Source: Halobacterium jilantaiense (lineage in GTDB: Archaea; Halobacteriota; Halobacteria; Halobacteriales; Halobacteriaceae). From it: DNA of 64,000 bases. Positions within the stretch are counted from its first letter, which is position 1, and each line of letters begins with the position of its first letter. The stretch is from the NCBI RefSeq assembly GCF_900110535.1, contig NZ_FOJA01000001.1:2755981-2819980 (forward strand), read 5' to 3'. Shown piece by piece: positions 35,033-43,767 of the stretch. A program made the position numbers and the translations under genes. Below the pieces are notes generated by a model that was given only the letters and a program-made list of their open reading frames with translations, was not told the origin of the DNA and did no database searches.

Positions 35033-35587
35033 ATGACACACGTAGCCGTGGTCGGCGGTGGTCCCGCCGGCCTGAGCGCCGCGCTGTTCACAGCGAAAAA
35101 CGACCTGGAGACCACCGTCTTCGACGCCGACGAGACGTGGATGCACAAGGCCCACCTGTTCAACTACCTCGGCATCGAGTCCGAGGACGGGACGGCGTTC
35201 GTCGAAGACGCCCGCGAGCAGGTCGCGGGCTTCGGTGTCGACTACCGGGAGACGGAAGTCACGGGCGTCAGTGAGGCCGAAGACGGCTTCACCGTCGCCA
35301 CGGAAGACGGCGAGGTCGAGGCCGACTACGTCGTGCTCGCGACGGGCGCAGACCGCAGTCTCGCGGAGGACCTGGGCGCGTCGTTCACCGACGAGGACGT
35401 CGTCGACGTGGACGTGGACATGGAGACGAGCGTCCGGGGCGTGTACGCGACGGGCGCGATGGTGCGCGCCGAGGAGTGGCAGGCAATCATCGCCGCCGGG
35501 GACGGTGCCGCCGCTGCGCTGAACATCCTCTCGGCGGAGAAAGGCGAACACTTCCACGACTTCGACGTGCCCGACGACGCGGCGTAG
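35033..35587 (+). CDS. Short FAD-dependent oxidoreductase, thioredoxin-reductase-like
   Basis: This 184-residue protein has an N-terminal Rossmann FAD motif (VAVVGGGPAGLSAALFTAKN), a second dinucleotide signature (YVVLATGA), and the C-terminal FAD segment RGVYATGAM. It is about 120 residues shorter than thioredoxin reductase. Both the NADPH domain and the redox CxxC are missing, so it cannot be a normal TrxB. Such short forms recur in haloarchaea; the partner electron donor is unknown. TTTTAT at 35002-35007 suits a leaderless start at 35033. Confidence 0.85.
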   Translation: MTHVAVVGGGPAGLSAALFTAKNDLETTVFDADETWMHKAHLFNYLGIESEDGTAFVEDAREQVAGFGVDYRETEVTGVSEAEDGFTVATEDGEVEADYVVLATGADRSLAEDLGASFTDEDVVDVDVDMETSVRGVYATGAMVRAEEWQAIIAAGDGAAAALNILSAEKGEHFHDFDVPDDAA

Positions 35588-35593
35588 CCGGTT

Positions 35594-35824
35594 TCAGACG
35601 TCGTCGCGGTAGAGTGGTGAGTCCTCGTTCGTACACTCCGGCCGCCCGCAGACGCCTGCGTCCGCGCCCGCCAGCTCGACGCCGTCGGCGACCGTCTCGA
35701 TGTGCCAGTCGGCCTCGTGGCCGGCGTCTTCGTGGACGGCCAGCGCCTCCCGGGCGTCCCGCAGGCGGTCGAAGCCCGCCTCGAAGCCACACGAACACTG
35801 AACGACAGTTTCGCCGGAAGCCAT
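35594..35824 (-). CDS. Small Cys-rich protein, function unknown
   Basis: This 76-residue protein has a CSC pair near residue 10 and a CGRPEC pair near the C-terminus, with conserved-looking His residues between (VHEDAGHEADWH). A zinc site is likely. It has no recognisable function. ATG 35824 is preferred over upstream in-frame codons, which run into the opposite-strand membrane protein gene region. It converges on the FAD protein gene. Confidence 0.6.
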   Translation of the reverse strand: MASGETVVQCSCGFEAGFDRLRDAREALAVHEDAGHEADWHIETVADGVELAGADAGVCGRPECTNEDSPLYRDDV

Positions 35825-35931
35825 GCTCACCGGTCGGGGCCGCGTCCACATAATCGTCCCGGCGGCGGCACTGCAGTCGATGGGGTCTGGCGAGCAGAAG
35901 ACACTGCTCGCGGCTGTCCGAACGCCGGGAT

Positions 35932-36222
35932 ATGTCGAACGCTGCCCTCCGGCGGACGATTCGACGGACCGGTGCAGTCGTCGTGTTCGCACTCGGCGTG
36001 TTGACGATGGCGTTCGTCCAGTGGCTGACCGCTCAGGGGATTCCGCCGGACTTCCGGTCCGTGCTTGTGCCGCTGTTGTTTCTCGGGCCACTCGTCTACC
36101 TCGCCGGCAGTTTCCTCGTTGGCGGGCTGGCGACCCTCGAAGCGGGTGCGGGAGCCGACGGTGGCGGCAATCGCGAGTCGCGAGACGGTGGCAGCGAGGG
36201 GTCAGCTGACCGCGCCGAGTAG
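35932..36222 (+). CDS. Small membrane protein, function unknown
   Basis: This 96-residue protein has a basic N-terminus (RRTIRRTG), two hydrophobic helices (about 13-33 and 46-67), and a low-complexity acidic/glycine tail (ADGGGNRESRDGGSEGS). No functional motif is recognised. It lies 58 bases before the EamA transporter on the same strand and may share its transcript. Confidence 0.6.
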   Translation: MSNAALRRTIRRTGAVVVFALGVLTMAFVQWLTAQGIPPDFRSVLVPLLFLGPLVYLAGSFLVGGLATLEAGAGADGGGNRESRDGGSEGSADRAE

Positions 36223-36279
36223 CCGTTTCTCGCTACCGGGACCCGAATTGCTATCCGGGCCGGAGTGCGTCGTGGAGAC

Positions 36280-37167
36280 GTGAGCGCGACGGAACCCCGA
36301 GTGTCGCCGATGGCCGGGCTGGCGGTGGCCGTCGTGGCGGTGTCGACGAGCGCCATCCTGGTGGACGTGAGCGACGCGCCGAGCCTCGTGAAGGCGGTGT
36401 GGCGCGTGGTGTTCATGACGGCGCTGGTCGCGCCGTTCGCCGTCCGGGAGCGCGACCAGTTCGAGTCGATCTCCGGGACGGACTGGGTGCTGGTGACCGT
36501 CTCCGGAGTGCTGCTAGCCGGCCACTTCGCGGCGTGGTTCGCGTCCATCGACTACACGAGCATCGCGGCGTCGACGACGCTCGTCCAGACGCAGCCGGCG
36601 TTCGTCGCCGTGGGCGCGTGGCTGCTGCTCGACGAGCGCGTGACCGCACGTGTCGCGGGCGGCATCGTCGTCGCCATCGCGGGGTCCGTGTTGCTGTCGG
36701 CCGGCGGGCTGCTGGGCGGCGCGACGGCCGGCCCGAATCCGTCGCTCGGGAACGCGCTGGCGGTGCTCGGCGCGGCGTCGGCCGCGGGCTACGTGCTGGC
36801 GGGGCGGTCGGTGCGCCAGCGGCTCTCGCTGGCACCGTACGTGTTCGTCGTCTACGGCGTCTGCGCGGCGACGCTGGTTGCGGTGGCCGTCTGGCAGGGG
36901 ACGCCGCTTGCGGGGTACGCGGCCCACGAGTGGGTGCTGTTCCTCGGGATGGCTGTCGGTCCCGGGCTGTTCGGGCACACGGTCATCAACTGGGCGCTGA
37001 AGTACGTGGAGTCGAGTGTCGTCAGCGTCTCCCTGCTCGGGGAGCCGGTCGGGAGCGCGGTGCTCGCGCTCGTCCTGCTCGCGGAGGTGCCGGGGCCGTT
37101 TACTGTCGTCGGTGGTGCGGTCATCCTCGTCGGTATCGCCGTCACCGCGACCGGCCGGAACACGTGA
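36280..37167 (+). CDS. EamA/DMT-superfamily transporter
   Basis: This 295-residue integral membrane protein has about ten predicted helices in two EamA repeats. The conserved end-of-repeat signature is LVQTQPAFVAVGAWLLLDERVT in the first repeat, and VVSVSLLGEPVGSAVLAL in the second. DMT transporters export or import amino acids, nucleotides-sugars or other metabolites; the substrate is not readable. GTG 36280 (MSATEPRVSP) is chosen; GTG 36265 is five codons upstream and also possible. Confidence 0.85.
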   Translation: MSATEPRVSPMAGLAVAVVAVSTSAILVDVSDAPSLVKAVWRVVFMTALVAPFAVRERDQFESISGTDWVLVTVSGVLLAGHFAAWFASIDYTSIAASTTLVQTQPAFVAVGAWLLLDERVTARVAGGIVVAIAGSVLLSAGGLLGGATAGPNPSLGNALAVLGAASAAGYVLAGRSVRQRLSLAPYVFVVYGVCAATLVAVAVWQGTPLAGYAAHEWVLFLGMAVGPGLFGHTVINWALKYVESSVVSVSLLGEPVGSAVLALVLLAEVPGPFTVVGGAVILVGIAVTATGRNT

Positions 37168-37221
37168 CTAGAGTATACACAAACGTGCATTTTTCCACCA
37201 CTGCTGAGAGCAAATGCCGAA

Positions 37222-37227
37222 TATATA
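37222..37227 (+). promoter_or_regulatory. TATA box of the exported nucleotidase-like gene
   Basis: TATATA at 37222-37227 stands out in GC-rich DNA and would place the transcript start near 37250, leaving a leader of about 27 bases before ATG 37277. This gene therefore differs from its leaderless neighbours. Confidence 0.5.
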
Positions 37228-37276
37228 GACACGAATGAGCAATGCTTATGCAGTGCGTTTCTAACTACGTACCTGC

Positions 37277-39328
37277 ATGCGAAAAGCGACGACGCTACTC
37301 GTTGCGGCGCTGGTCGTGCTGTCGGCGGCAGCCCCGGCAGCAGCGGCCGCAGCACCCGCCGACGCCCCCACCGAAGACGCGGGGACGACGGTCGCTACGG
37401 GTGTGACGACTCAGGCGAACAACTCTACTGTAACACTGCTCTCCTACAACGACATCCAGACCGCGGCCGCCCAGAACGGGACGGTGCCGCGGCTGGCGAC
37501 GCTCGTCGACGAGCGCCGCGCCGCCCACGACAACCCCACGTTCGTGTTCGGCGCTGGCGACGAGGTCAGCCCGCACTCGCTGTCTCCGCTCACGCAGTGG
37601 CGGACGCCAGTCGACGTGCTGAACGAGATTCAGCCGGACGCCGAGGGCATCGGCAACCACGACCTCGACTTCGGCTTCGAGGCCGTCGGGAACTTCTCCG
37701 AGGCGTCGGAGTTCCCGTGGCTGATGGCGAACATCGTCGACAGCGAAACCGGTGACCCCATCCCCGGCACAGAGCCGTACACGGTCGTCGAGAAGCAGGG
37801 CGTGAGCGTCGGCGTCATCGGTCTCGCCGACCAGAAGATCAAGGGCAAGACCGCAGTCGACTTCGCCGAGCAGGGCTACGAGCTCCGGGACTACAGCGAA
37901 GTCGGCAGCAAGTACGCCGCCCAACTGAAAGAAGACGAGAACGTCGACGTGGTCGTCGCGCTCGGCCACTTCGGCGTGCCGGTCGCGAAGGACTTCGCGA
38001 ACAGCACCGAGAATGTCGACGTGGTGCTGGTCGGCGACGACGAAATCGTCTACCCGCCGGCGGAGACCGACGGCGTCGTCATCAGCGAGGCCGAGGCCCG
38101 CGCGAACTACGTCGGTGAACTCAACCTCACCGTCTCGAACGGCGAGGTCGCCGACTGGGACGGCCGGCTCATCTCCACCGAGAACTCCACGAAAGACGCG
38201 AACGTCTCGGACATCATCGAGACGGCGCGCGGCGACGAACTCTCGAAGGTCGCCGGGCAGAGCGAGGTGAAACTCGACGCGCGGTTCGCGTCGAACTACC
38301 ACGACGAGACGAACCTCGGGAACCTCGTCGGCGACGCGTTCCTCGCGCAGACCGGTGCGGACGTCGCCATCACGAACGCGGGCGGCATCCGGTCGAACGG
38401 CCAGTACGGCCCCGGCAACATCACCGCCGGTGACGTGTACAACATGCTGCCGTTCAACAACCACCTGACGACGGTCGAGCTCACTGGCAGCGAAATCGAG
38501 TCGCTGCTCGCCAGCCAGGTCGTCACGCTGGAGAGCGAGACCGGCCAGCAGTACGACGCCGAGTCCCAGCTCCAGGTCGGCGGTGTCACCTACGAGTGGT
38601 ACACCCACAACGACACCGAGGACGCCATTCGCGACATCTACGTCGGCGGGGAGCCGGTCGACCCCGACGCCACCTACGAGGTCACCGTGAACTCGTACAT
38701 GGCGGGCTGGGAGGGCTCCGTGCTGACGAACGCGACGCTCGTGAACGAGGACTACACGATGTACGGCACGGCGCTGTACGACTACATCGAGTCCCAGGAC
38801 ACCGTCGCGCCCGAGGGCGAGGACCGCATCCGGCGCGTCGACAGCGAGGTCGATGCCGGCACGGTCGAACTCGATGGTGAGGACGACGTCGTCGTGTCCT
38901 TCGAGAAGCCGACCGCGGAGAACGCGACGACCGTCGACACCGAGAGCTTCTACGCGCTGAACGGCCAGAACGAGCGCGTGAACGCGTCCAGCGCCTCGGT
39001 CGAGGACGGCACGGTCGCAGTCACGTTCGCGGACAGCGACCTCCAGACGCTCGCCGACGGCGGCGACGTCGAAGTGTACGGCAACTACGCCGTCGAGGGC
39101 CGCGAGCGCCCGTACTTCGACAGCTCCGTCGTCAACGCCGACGTGACGGCCGAGTCCGCCCAAGAGACGACGACCGCGGCCGAGACGAGTACGACCGCAG
39201 CGTCGACGACTGCGGCCCAGACGACCACCGAGAGCGACGACGAGTCCGGCAGCAGCGCGCCCGGCTTCGGTGCCGGCGCGGCCGCCGTCGCGGTCCTCGG
39301 TGCCGCGCTGCTCGCGCTCCGCGAGTAA
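37277..39328 (+). CDS. Exported UshA-like metallophosphatase/5'-nucleotidase with PGF-CTERM anchor
   Basis: This 683-residue surface protein has a signal peptide (about 1-27), a calcineurin-like domain, a 5'-nucleotidase C-terminal domain (GNLVGDAFLAQTGADVAITNAGGIR, YNMLPFNN), a Thr/Ser-rich linker, and a C-terminal PGF-CTERM anchor (SAPGFGAGAAAVAVLG...LALRE), a target of archaeosortase A. Catalytic ligands are partly altered: NDIQ replaces NDxH (Gln61), and GDDE (253-256) replaces GHxH/Q. Asp95, Asn127-His128 and His231 remain. It likely salvages extracellular nucleotides or has changed metal use or activity. Confidence 0.85.
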   Translation: MRKATTLLVAALVVLSAAAPAAAAAAPADAPTEDAGTTVATGVTTQANNSTVTLLSYNDIQTAAAQNGTVPRLATLVDERRAAHDNPTFVFGAGDEVSPHSLSPLTQWRTPVDVLNEIQPDAEGIGNHDLDFGFEAVGNFSEASEFPWLMANIVDSETGDPIPGTEPYTVVEKQGVSVGVIGLADQKIKGKTAVDFAEQGYELRDYSEVGSKYAAQLKEDENVDVVVALGHFGVPVAKDFANSTENVDVVLVGDDEIVYPPAETDGVVISEAEARANYVGELNLTVSNGEVADWDGRLISTENSTKDANVSDIIETARGDELSKVAGQSEVKLDARFASNYHDETNLGNLVGDAFLAQTGADVAITNAGGIRSNGQYGPGNITAGDVYNMLPFNNHLTTVELTGSEIESLLASQVVTLESETGQQYDAESQLQVGGVTYEWYTHNDTEDAIRDIYVGGEPVDPDATYEVTVNSYMAGWEGSVLTNATLVNEDYTMYGTALYDYIESQDTVAPEGEDRIRRVDSEVDAGTVELDGEDDVVVSFEKPTAENATTVDTESFYALNGQNERVNASSASVEDGTVAVTFADSDLQTLADGGDVEVYGNYAVEGRERPYFDSSVVNADVTAESAQETTTAAETSTTAASTTAAQTTTESDDESGSSAPGFGAGAAAVAVLGAALLALRE

Positions 39329-39372
39329 CGCCGCGCCCACGTTTTATCTGCGTCGCCTCGGTAGCTACGGCT

Positions 39373-40131
39373 ATGAGTGCGTCCGACGACGCGTCGGGCC
39401 CGACACTGCAGGCGATCGTTCGCCGAGTGGAGGGCGACGAAGCGACGCTCACGCTGTTCAACGACGACGTGAACCGGGAGGAGTTGGCGGCGCTCCAGTC
39501 GTACTTCGACGTACAGACGGTGTCGTTCCGGCGCGGCCGGACCGAAGACGGGCTGCCCCGGAACTTCCTCGTGTTGCACGACGACGAGGAGTTCCGGGCG
39601 GCCGCGAGCCTCGCCGACGTCTTTCCCGCTATCGACCCGAACTCGTCGATGCTGGCCGCGTCCGAGCCCGATGGCATCGAGTATCCGGACTTACTCCGGG
39701 AAATCGACCAGAGCGTCTTCACCGACTACGGCCGGCGGCGGATGACGGTGGCGTCCCGGGAAATCGAGGAGCACGCCTACCGCCACGGCGGCCGGCTCCA
39801 CGCCGGATTCCAGTCGCTGTCGAACGCGAAACCACAGGAGCGGCTCTACCGCAACCTCGCGGCAGCCGACGACGTCGAGACCCACCTCTACGGGGCGGGT
39901 GACTGGACGCCGCCGGGCGACCACGTCCTCCACGAGTCCGACGACCCCGAGATTCTGCGGTCGTGGTTCGTGGTGCTGGACGCGCCCGACGACCGCGACA
40001 AGCGAGCGCTGCTGGCCGAGGAGCGAGACGACGGCCGATTCTACGGCTTCTGGGCGTACGACCCAGACATCGTGGCCGTGATTCTCGACCGCTTGACCGC
40101 ATTCCCGCCGACTGCGGGGTCAGGCCTCTAA
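39373..40131 (+). CDS. DICT-domain sensory protein
   Basis: This 252-residue protein matches the DICT family, a sensory domain tied to two-component and light/redox signalling in haloarchaea and cyanobacteria. The middle segment AYRHGGRLHAGFQSLS and the C-terminal FVVLDAPDDRDKRALLA are characteristic. It has no output domain, so it must act through partners. TTTTAT at 39342-39347 lies at leaderless distance from ATG 39373. The end overlaps the convergent thioesterase by 12 bases. Confidence 0.78.
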   Translation: MSASDDASGPTLQAIVRRVEGDEATLTLFNDDVNREELAALQSYFDVQTVSFRRGRTEDGLPRNFLVLHDDEEFRAAASLADVFPAIDPNSSMLAASEPDGIEYPDLLREIDQSVFTDYGRRRMTVASREIEEHAYRHGGRLHAGFQSLSNAKPQERLYRNLAAADDVETHLYGAGDWTPPGDHVLHESDDPEILRSWFVVLDAPDDRDKRALLAEERDDGRFYGFWAYDPDIVAVILDRLTAFPPTAGSGL

Positions 40132-40518
40132 GTCGTCGATGGCGTCCCGCCAGTCCTGGGGGACGCGGCGGGTGCCGCTGCCGTCGGGTTCGAGCGCGAC
40201 CTGCGTGGTCTCGCCCTCGACGGCGACGCCGTCGTCGTCTCGAATCTCGTAGGCCATCGTGAAACTGGAGTCGCCGACCTCGGTCACGGACGCCGCGACC
40301 TCGACTTCGTCGGCGAACTGGACGGGTCGCCGGAAGTCGACTTCGAGGTTGGCGACGACCATGTTGAGTTCCATCGGCGGGACGCCGAGTCCCTCAGTGA
40401 GGTACGAGAACCGGGCTTCCTCCATGTACGTCACGTAGACGGCGTTGTTGACGTGCCCCATCGTGTCGTGGTCCTGATAACGCACGTCGACCGTCTCGGT
40501 GAACGCGAACTCCGTCAT
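40120..40518 (-). CDS. 4-hydroxybenzoyl-CoA thioesterase-family hot-dog protein
   Basis: This 132-residue hot-dog-fold protein has the FTETVDVRYQDHDTMGHVNNAVYVTYMEEAR motif region, with the Asp that acts in YbgC/4HBT acyl-CoA thioesterases. The substrate acyl-CoA is unknown. ATG 40518 gives MTEFAFTETV; extension upstream would run into the opposite reading of the nucleotidyltransferase gene. It is on the same strand as the molybdenum-cofactor genes, 40 bases downstream of them. Confidence 0.88.
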   Translation of the reverse strand: MTEFAFTETVDVRYQDHDTMGHVNNAVYVTYMEEARFSYLTEGLGVPPMELNMVVANLEVDFRRPVQFADEVEVAASVTEVGDSSFTMAYEIRDDDGVAVEGETTQVALEPDGSGTRRVPQDWRDAIDDLEA

Positions 40519-40558
40519 CACCGAATCTGCCGGCCGGCGGACGCATAACGCCCGCGGT

Positions 40559-41179
40559 TCAGGCGAGGTCGTCGGGCTTGTCGACATCCCGCCGCACCCC
40601 GGAATCACCGGTCGCGACGACCGCGGCGTCGTCGGCGTCGAGCAGCACGCGCCGGCCGCCGGTGTCTCCCGAGATGTCCGCGAGCGCGTCGAAGTGCTCG
40701 GCGGCGAACAGCACGGGGTTGCCGCGCTGGCCGTCGTGGCCGGCTGCGAGCGCGGAGCGTCCGGTCGCGTCGAACGCCGCCGCGAGCGCGTCGACGCTCG
40801 CCGGGTCGACGTAGGGCATGTCGCCGAGAGCGAAGACGGCGGCGTCCGGGTCGGCGGTCTGTCGGAGGTGGTCGACGGCCCGCCGGACCGACGACGCCTG
40901 CCCCGTCTCGTAGTCCGGGTTCGCCACGAGGTCGACCGGGAGCCCGTCGAGTGCGTCCCGGACGCGGTCGGCGTCACAGCCAAGCACGACCGTCACGGAG
41001 TCCAGGCTCGCGCCCAGGAGCGTTCGGGCGCTCCGTCGGACCATCGGTTCGCCGTCGACGGCTTCGAGGAGCTTGTTCGCGTCCCCGTACCGGCTGCTGG
41101 TGCCGGCGGCGAGCAGGACGCCGGCGACGGTCGAATCGCCGTCTCGCTCGCTCGGCGGGTCGACGACCGGGAGGCTCAT
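40559..41179 (-). CDS. MobA/MocA-like nucleotidyltransferase for molybdenum cofactor
   Basis: This 206-residue enzyme has the nucleotide-binding start VLLAAGTSSRYGDANKLLE and the metal site ALGDMPYVDP. It belongs to the MocA branch that makes molybdopterin cytosine dinucleotide, the cofactor of CO dehydrogenase/xanthine-oxidase-type enzymes; a GTP preference (MobA) is less likely given the neighbours. It overlaps the moeA stop by four bases (ATGA), so the two are coupled. It supports the hydroxylase encoded at 45865-50264. Confidence 0.85.
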   Translation of the reverse strand: MSLPVVDPPSERDGDSTVAGVLLAAGTSSRYGDANKLLEAVDGEPMVRRSARTLLGASLDSVTVVLGCDADRVRDALDGLPVDLVANPDYETGQASSVRRAVDHLRQTADPDAAVFALGDMPYVDPASVDALAAAFDATGRSALAAGHDGQRGNPVLFAAEHFDALADISGDTGGRRVLLDADDAAVVATGDSGVRRDVDKPDDLA

Positions 41180-42390
41180 TCGACGGACTCGTAGCGGACC
41201 ACGCGGACCTGCTCGCCGGCGTCGAGACCGGATTCGGTGAGCACGAAGCCGTCGGCCCGCGTCGTGCGCGTGCTCGACGAGAGCACGCTCGGGTCGAACG
41301 TGTCCTCGTAGACGGCCAGCGGCGAGCCGACGTGCCCGAGCGGGGTCGCCGTCTCGTCGTCGAGCGTCACGGGGATTGCGTACTCGAAGCCGGAGGGCCC
41401 GAGGTCGAGGTCGACTGGGAACTCCGCAGGGACCGTCGGGAGGTCGGTTCGGCCGGTGAAGAACGGCCGCGCGACGAGCGTCGTGATGGTGTGTGCGCCG
41501 ACCGGCTTGCCGGGGACGGCGAGCGCCGTCGCGTCGAACTCCGGCAGGTCCGCCATCGCGATTGGTTTCCCGGGGCGGACGGCGACCCGGTGGAAGTCGA
41601 GGTCGCCCAGTTCGTCGAGCACCCGAATCGCGTAGTCTTTCTTCCCGACGCTAGTGCCGCCCGTCGTCACCACCACGTCGTGTTCGGCGGCGAGGTCGGC
41701 GACCCGCTCCTCGACGGTGTCGTAGTCGTCGGGAACGGTTCCCTCGTAGGTGGCGTCGTGGCCCCAGGACTCGACGAGGCCCGCGAGCATGGGGGAGTCC
41801 AAGTCGTCGATACGACCCTCGTGAATCTCGGTGCCGGTCGCCAGCAGCCCCACGGAGAGCCGCTCGCGGACCGCGACCGCTTCGACGCCGAGGTCCCGGA
41901 GCAGGATGGCGTCCTTCGGAGAGAGGCGTTCGCCGGCGGCAAACAACTCCTCGCCGGCTTCGACGTTGCTCCCGCGCTCGTAGACGTACGTCCCCGAGGA
42001 GAGGTCGGTGCCGGTGAGTTCGCCACCTTCGGTGGACGCTTCTTCGACTTTGAGCACGGCGTTCGCGTGCTCGGGGACGGGTGCGCCGGTGGCGATTCTG
42101 ACCGCCTCGCCGGCGTCGAGGCTGCCCGGGTCGTCCTCGGGGAACACCTCGCGGTCGACCACGTCGAGGGGGTAGTCCTCGGTGGCGTCGAGGGCGTAGC
42201 CGTCCATCGTCGCGTAGCTGTACGGCGGCTGGTCCTCGCTGGCGGCGACGGGCTCGGCGAGCACGCGGCCGGCGAGGGCGTCGATCGAGACGCGTTCGGT
42301 GTCGAGGCGGTCGAGTGCGCGCGAGCGCTGCGCGAGGACGCGCTCGACGGCGTCCGCCCGGGGCACGAGGTCGGCGTGGTCGTGGGCCAT
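41176..42390 (-). CDS. moeA: Molybdopterin molybdenumtransferase MoeA
   Basis: This 404-residue protein inserts molybdate into adenylated molybdopterin. DQPPYSYATMDGYALD (domain 1) and the MoaB/MogA-like domain TTGGTSVGKKDY (about 240-251) are intact, as is the C-terminal MoeA domain IV. ATG 42390 gives MAHDHADLVPRADAVERVL. It forms an operon with the MobA-like gene and is divergent from the class III CoA-transferase. Haloarchaea often have a second moeA; this copy is probably dedicated to the local enzyme. Confidence 0.93.
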   Translation of the reverse strand: MAHDHADLVPRADAVERVLAQRSRALDRLDTERVSIDALAGRVLAEPVAASEDQPPYSYATMDGYALDATEDYPLDVVDREVFPEDDPGSLDAGEAVRIATGAPVPEHANAVLKVEEASTEGGELTGTDLSSGTYVYERGSNVEAGEELFAAGERLSPKDAILLRDLGVEAVAVRERLSVGLLATGTEIHEGRIDDLDSPMLAGLVESWGHDATYEGTVPDDYDTVEERVADLAAEHDVVVTTGGTSVGKKDYAIRVLDELGDLDFHRVAVRPGKPIAMADLPEFDATALAVPGKPVGAHTITTLVARPFFTGRTDLPTVPAEFPVDLDLGPSGFEYAIPVTLDDETATPLGHVGSPLAVYEDTFDPSVLSSSTRTTRADGFVLTESGLDAGEQVRVVRYESVE

Positions 42391-42526
42391 GTTCGCTCGG
42401 TACGACCGCAACGGGTAATGCGTTGTCCCCCCGGCAGTGGGCTCCAGCCGGAACTGGGACCGACCGCCGGCTCGCGGTCCCGGGGCTCGCAATGATTTAT
42501 GCCGCCGTCGCGCAACTGGTGTGGGT

Positions 42527-43729
42527 ATGACTCACGATGGACGCGCACTCGACGGCGTCACCGTCCTCGACCTGAGCACGTTCGTCACCGGCGGGTTCTG
42601 CTCGCTGATGCTCGCCAACCAGGGGGCCGAGGTCGTCAAGGTGGAGCGCCCGGACGCGGGCGACGACAACCGCCACTCCGGCCCGCCGTTCGTCGACGGG
42701 GAGTCGCCGTACTTCTGGACCGTCAACTACGGGAAGCGCAGCGTCGAACTGGACCTCAAGACCGAGGCGGGGCTGGCGGCCCTCTACGACCTCGCCGAGG
42801 AGGCAGACGTCTTCATCCAGAACTACCGGCCGGGCACCGCGGAGAGACTGCGCGTCGCTGACGACGACATCCGCGAGGTCAACGAGGACATCGTCTACTG
42901 CGCCATCTCGGCGTTCGGCCAGACGGGGCCGTGGAGCCAGCGCCCGGGCTACGACCTGCTCGTCCAGGGGATGAGCGGCATCATGTCCGTGACCGGCGAG
43001 CCCGACAGCGACCCGGTGAAGGTCGGGCTGCCCCAGACCGACCTCATCACGGGCATGTGGGCGGCGTTCGGCATCGTCACGGCGCTCTACCGGCGCGCGC
43101 TCACCGGCGAGGGCGACTCCCTCGAACTCGGCATGCTGGACGCCACGCTGCCGTGGCTCACGAAGCAGGCGGGGCAGGTGTTCGTCGGCGAGGAGCCCGA
43201 GCGCATGGGCACGAGAGACCCCGTGCTCGCGCCCTACCAGACGTTCGAGACGGCGGACGGCCACCTCAACGTCGCGTGCCTGAACCAGAAGCTCTGGCGG
43301 GCGTTCTGCGAGACCATCGACCGCCCCGAACTCGCGGACGACGAGCGCTTCGAGACGAACGCGGACCGCGTCGAGCACATGGACGCCCTCGAAGCGGAAC
43401 TGCAGGCGGAACTCGAACAGCGGACGACCGAGGAGTGGATGGAGATTCTGGTCGAGGACGCCGGCATCCCGGCCGGCCCCGTCTACTCCGTCGAGGAGGC
43501 GCTGCACAACGAGCAGACCGAGGCCCGCGGGATGGTGACCGAGATGGACGCCCGCGGGAAGACCATCCCCGTCGTCGAACACCCCCTGAACTACGAGCGG
43601 GCGGAGACCGGCTTCGAGTCGCCGCCGCCGGAACTCGGTGAGCACAACCGCGAGGTGTTCGCGGAGCTCGGCTACAGCGACGCCGAAATCGACGCGCTCG
43701 CGGACGCCGGCGTTTTCGGTAGTGATTGA
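42527..43729 (+). CDS. Class III CoA-transferase (CaiB/BaiF family)
   Basis: This 400-residue enzyme moves CoA between carboxylic acids by way of an enzyme-bound aspartyl anhydride. The start LDGVTVLDLSTFVTGGFCSLMLA and the catalytic Asp205 in LELGMLDATLPW are clear. The family covers formyl-CoA, carnitine, succinyl-CoA:benzylsuccinate and mesaconyl-CoA transferases; the substrate here is unknown. TTTAT at 42496-42500 is 27 bases upstream, so the transcript is leaderless. It precedes a cyclase-family hydrolase, whose TATA element overlaps its end. Confidence 0.88.
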   Translation: MTHDGRALDGVTVLDLSTFVTGGFCSLMLANQGAEVVKVERPDAGDDNRHSGPPFVDGESPYFWTVNYGKRSVELDLKTEAGLAALYDLAEEADVFIQNYRPGTAERLRVADDDIREVNEDIVYCAISAFGQTGPWSQRPGYDLLVQGMSGIMSVTGEPDSDPVKVGLPQTDLITGMWAAFGIVTALYRRALTGEGDSLELGMLDATLPWLTKQAGQVFVGEEPERMGTRDPVLAPYQTFETADGHLNVACLNQKLWRAFCETIDRPELADDERFETNADRVEHMDALEAELQAELEQRTTEEWMEILVEDAGIPAGPVYSVEEALHNEQTEARGMVTEMDARGKTIPVVEHPLNYERAETGFESPPPELGEHNREVFAELGYSDAEIDALADAGVFGSD

Positions 43730-43767
43730 CACACACGCTTAAGGCGCTCTCTCGCCTCGGTGGTCTC

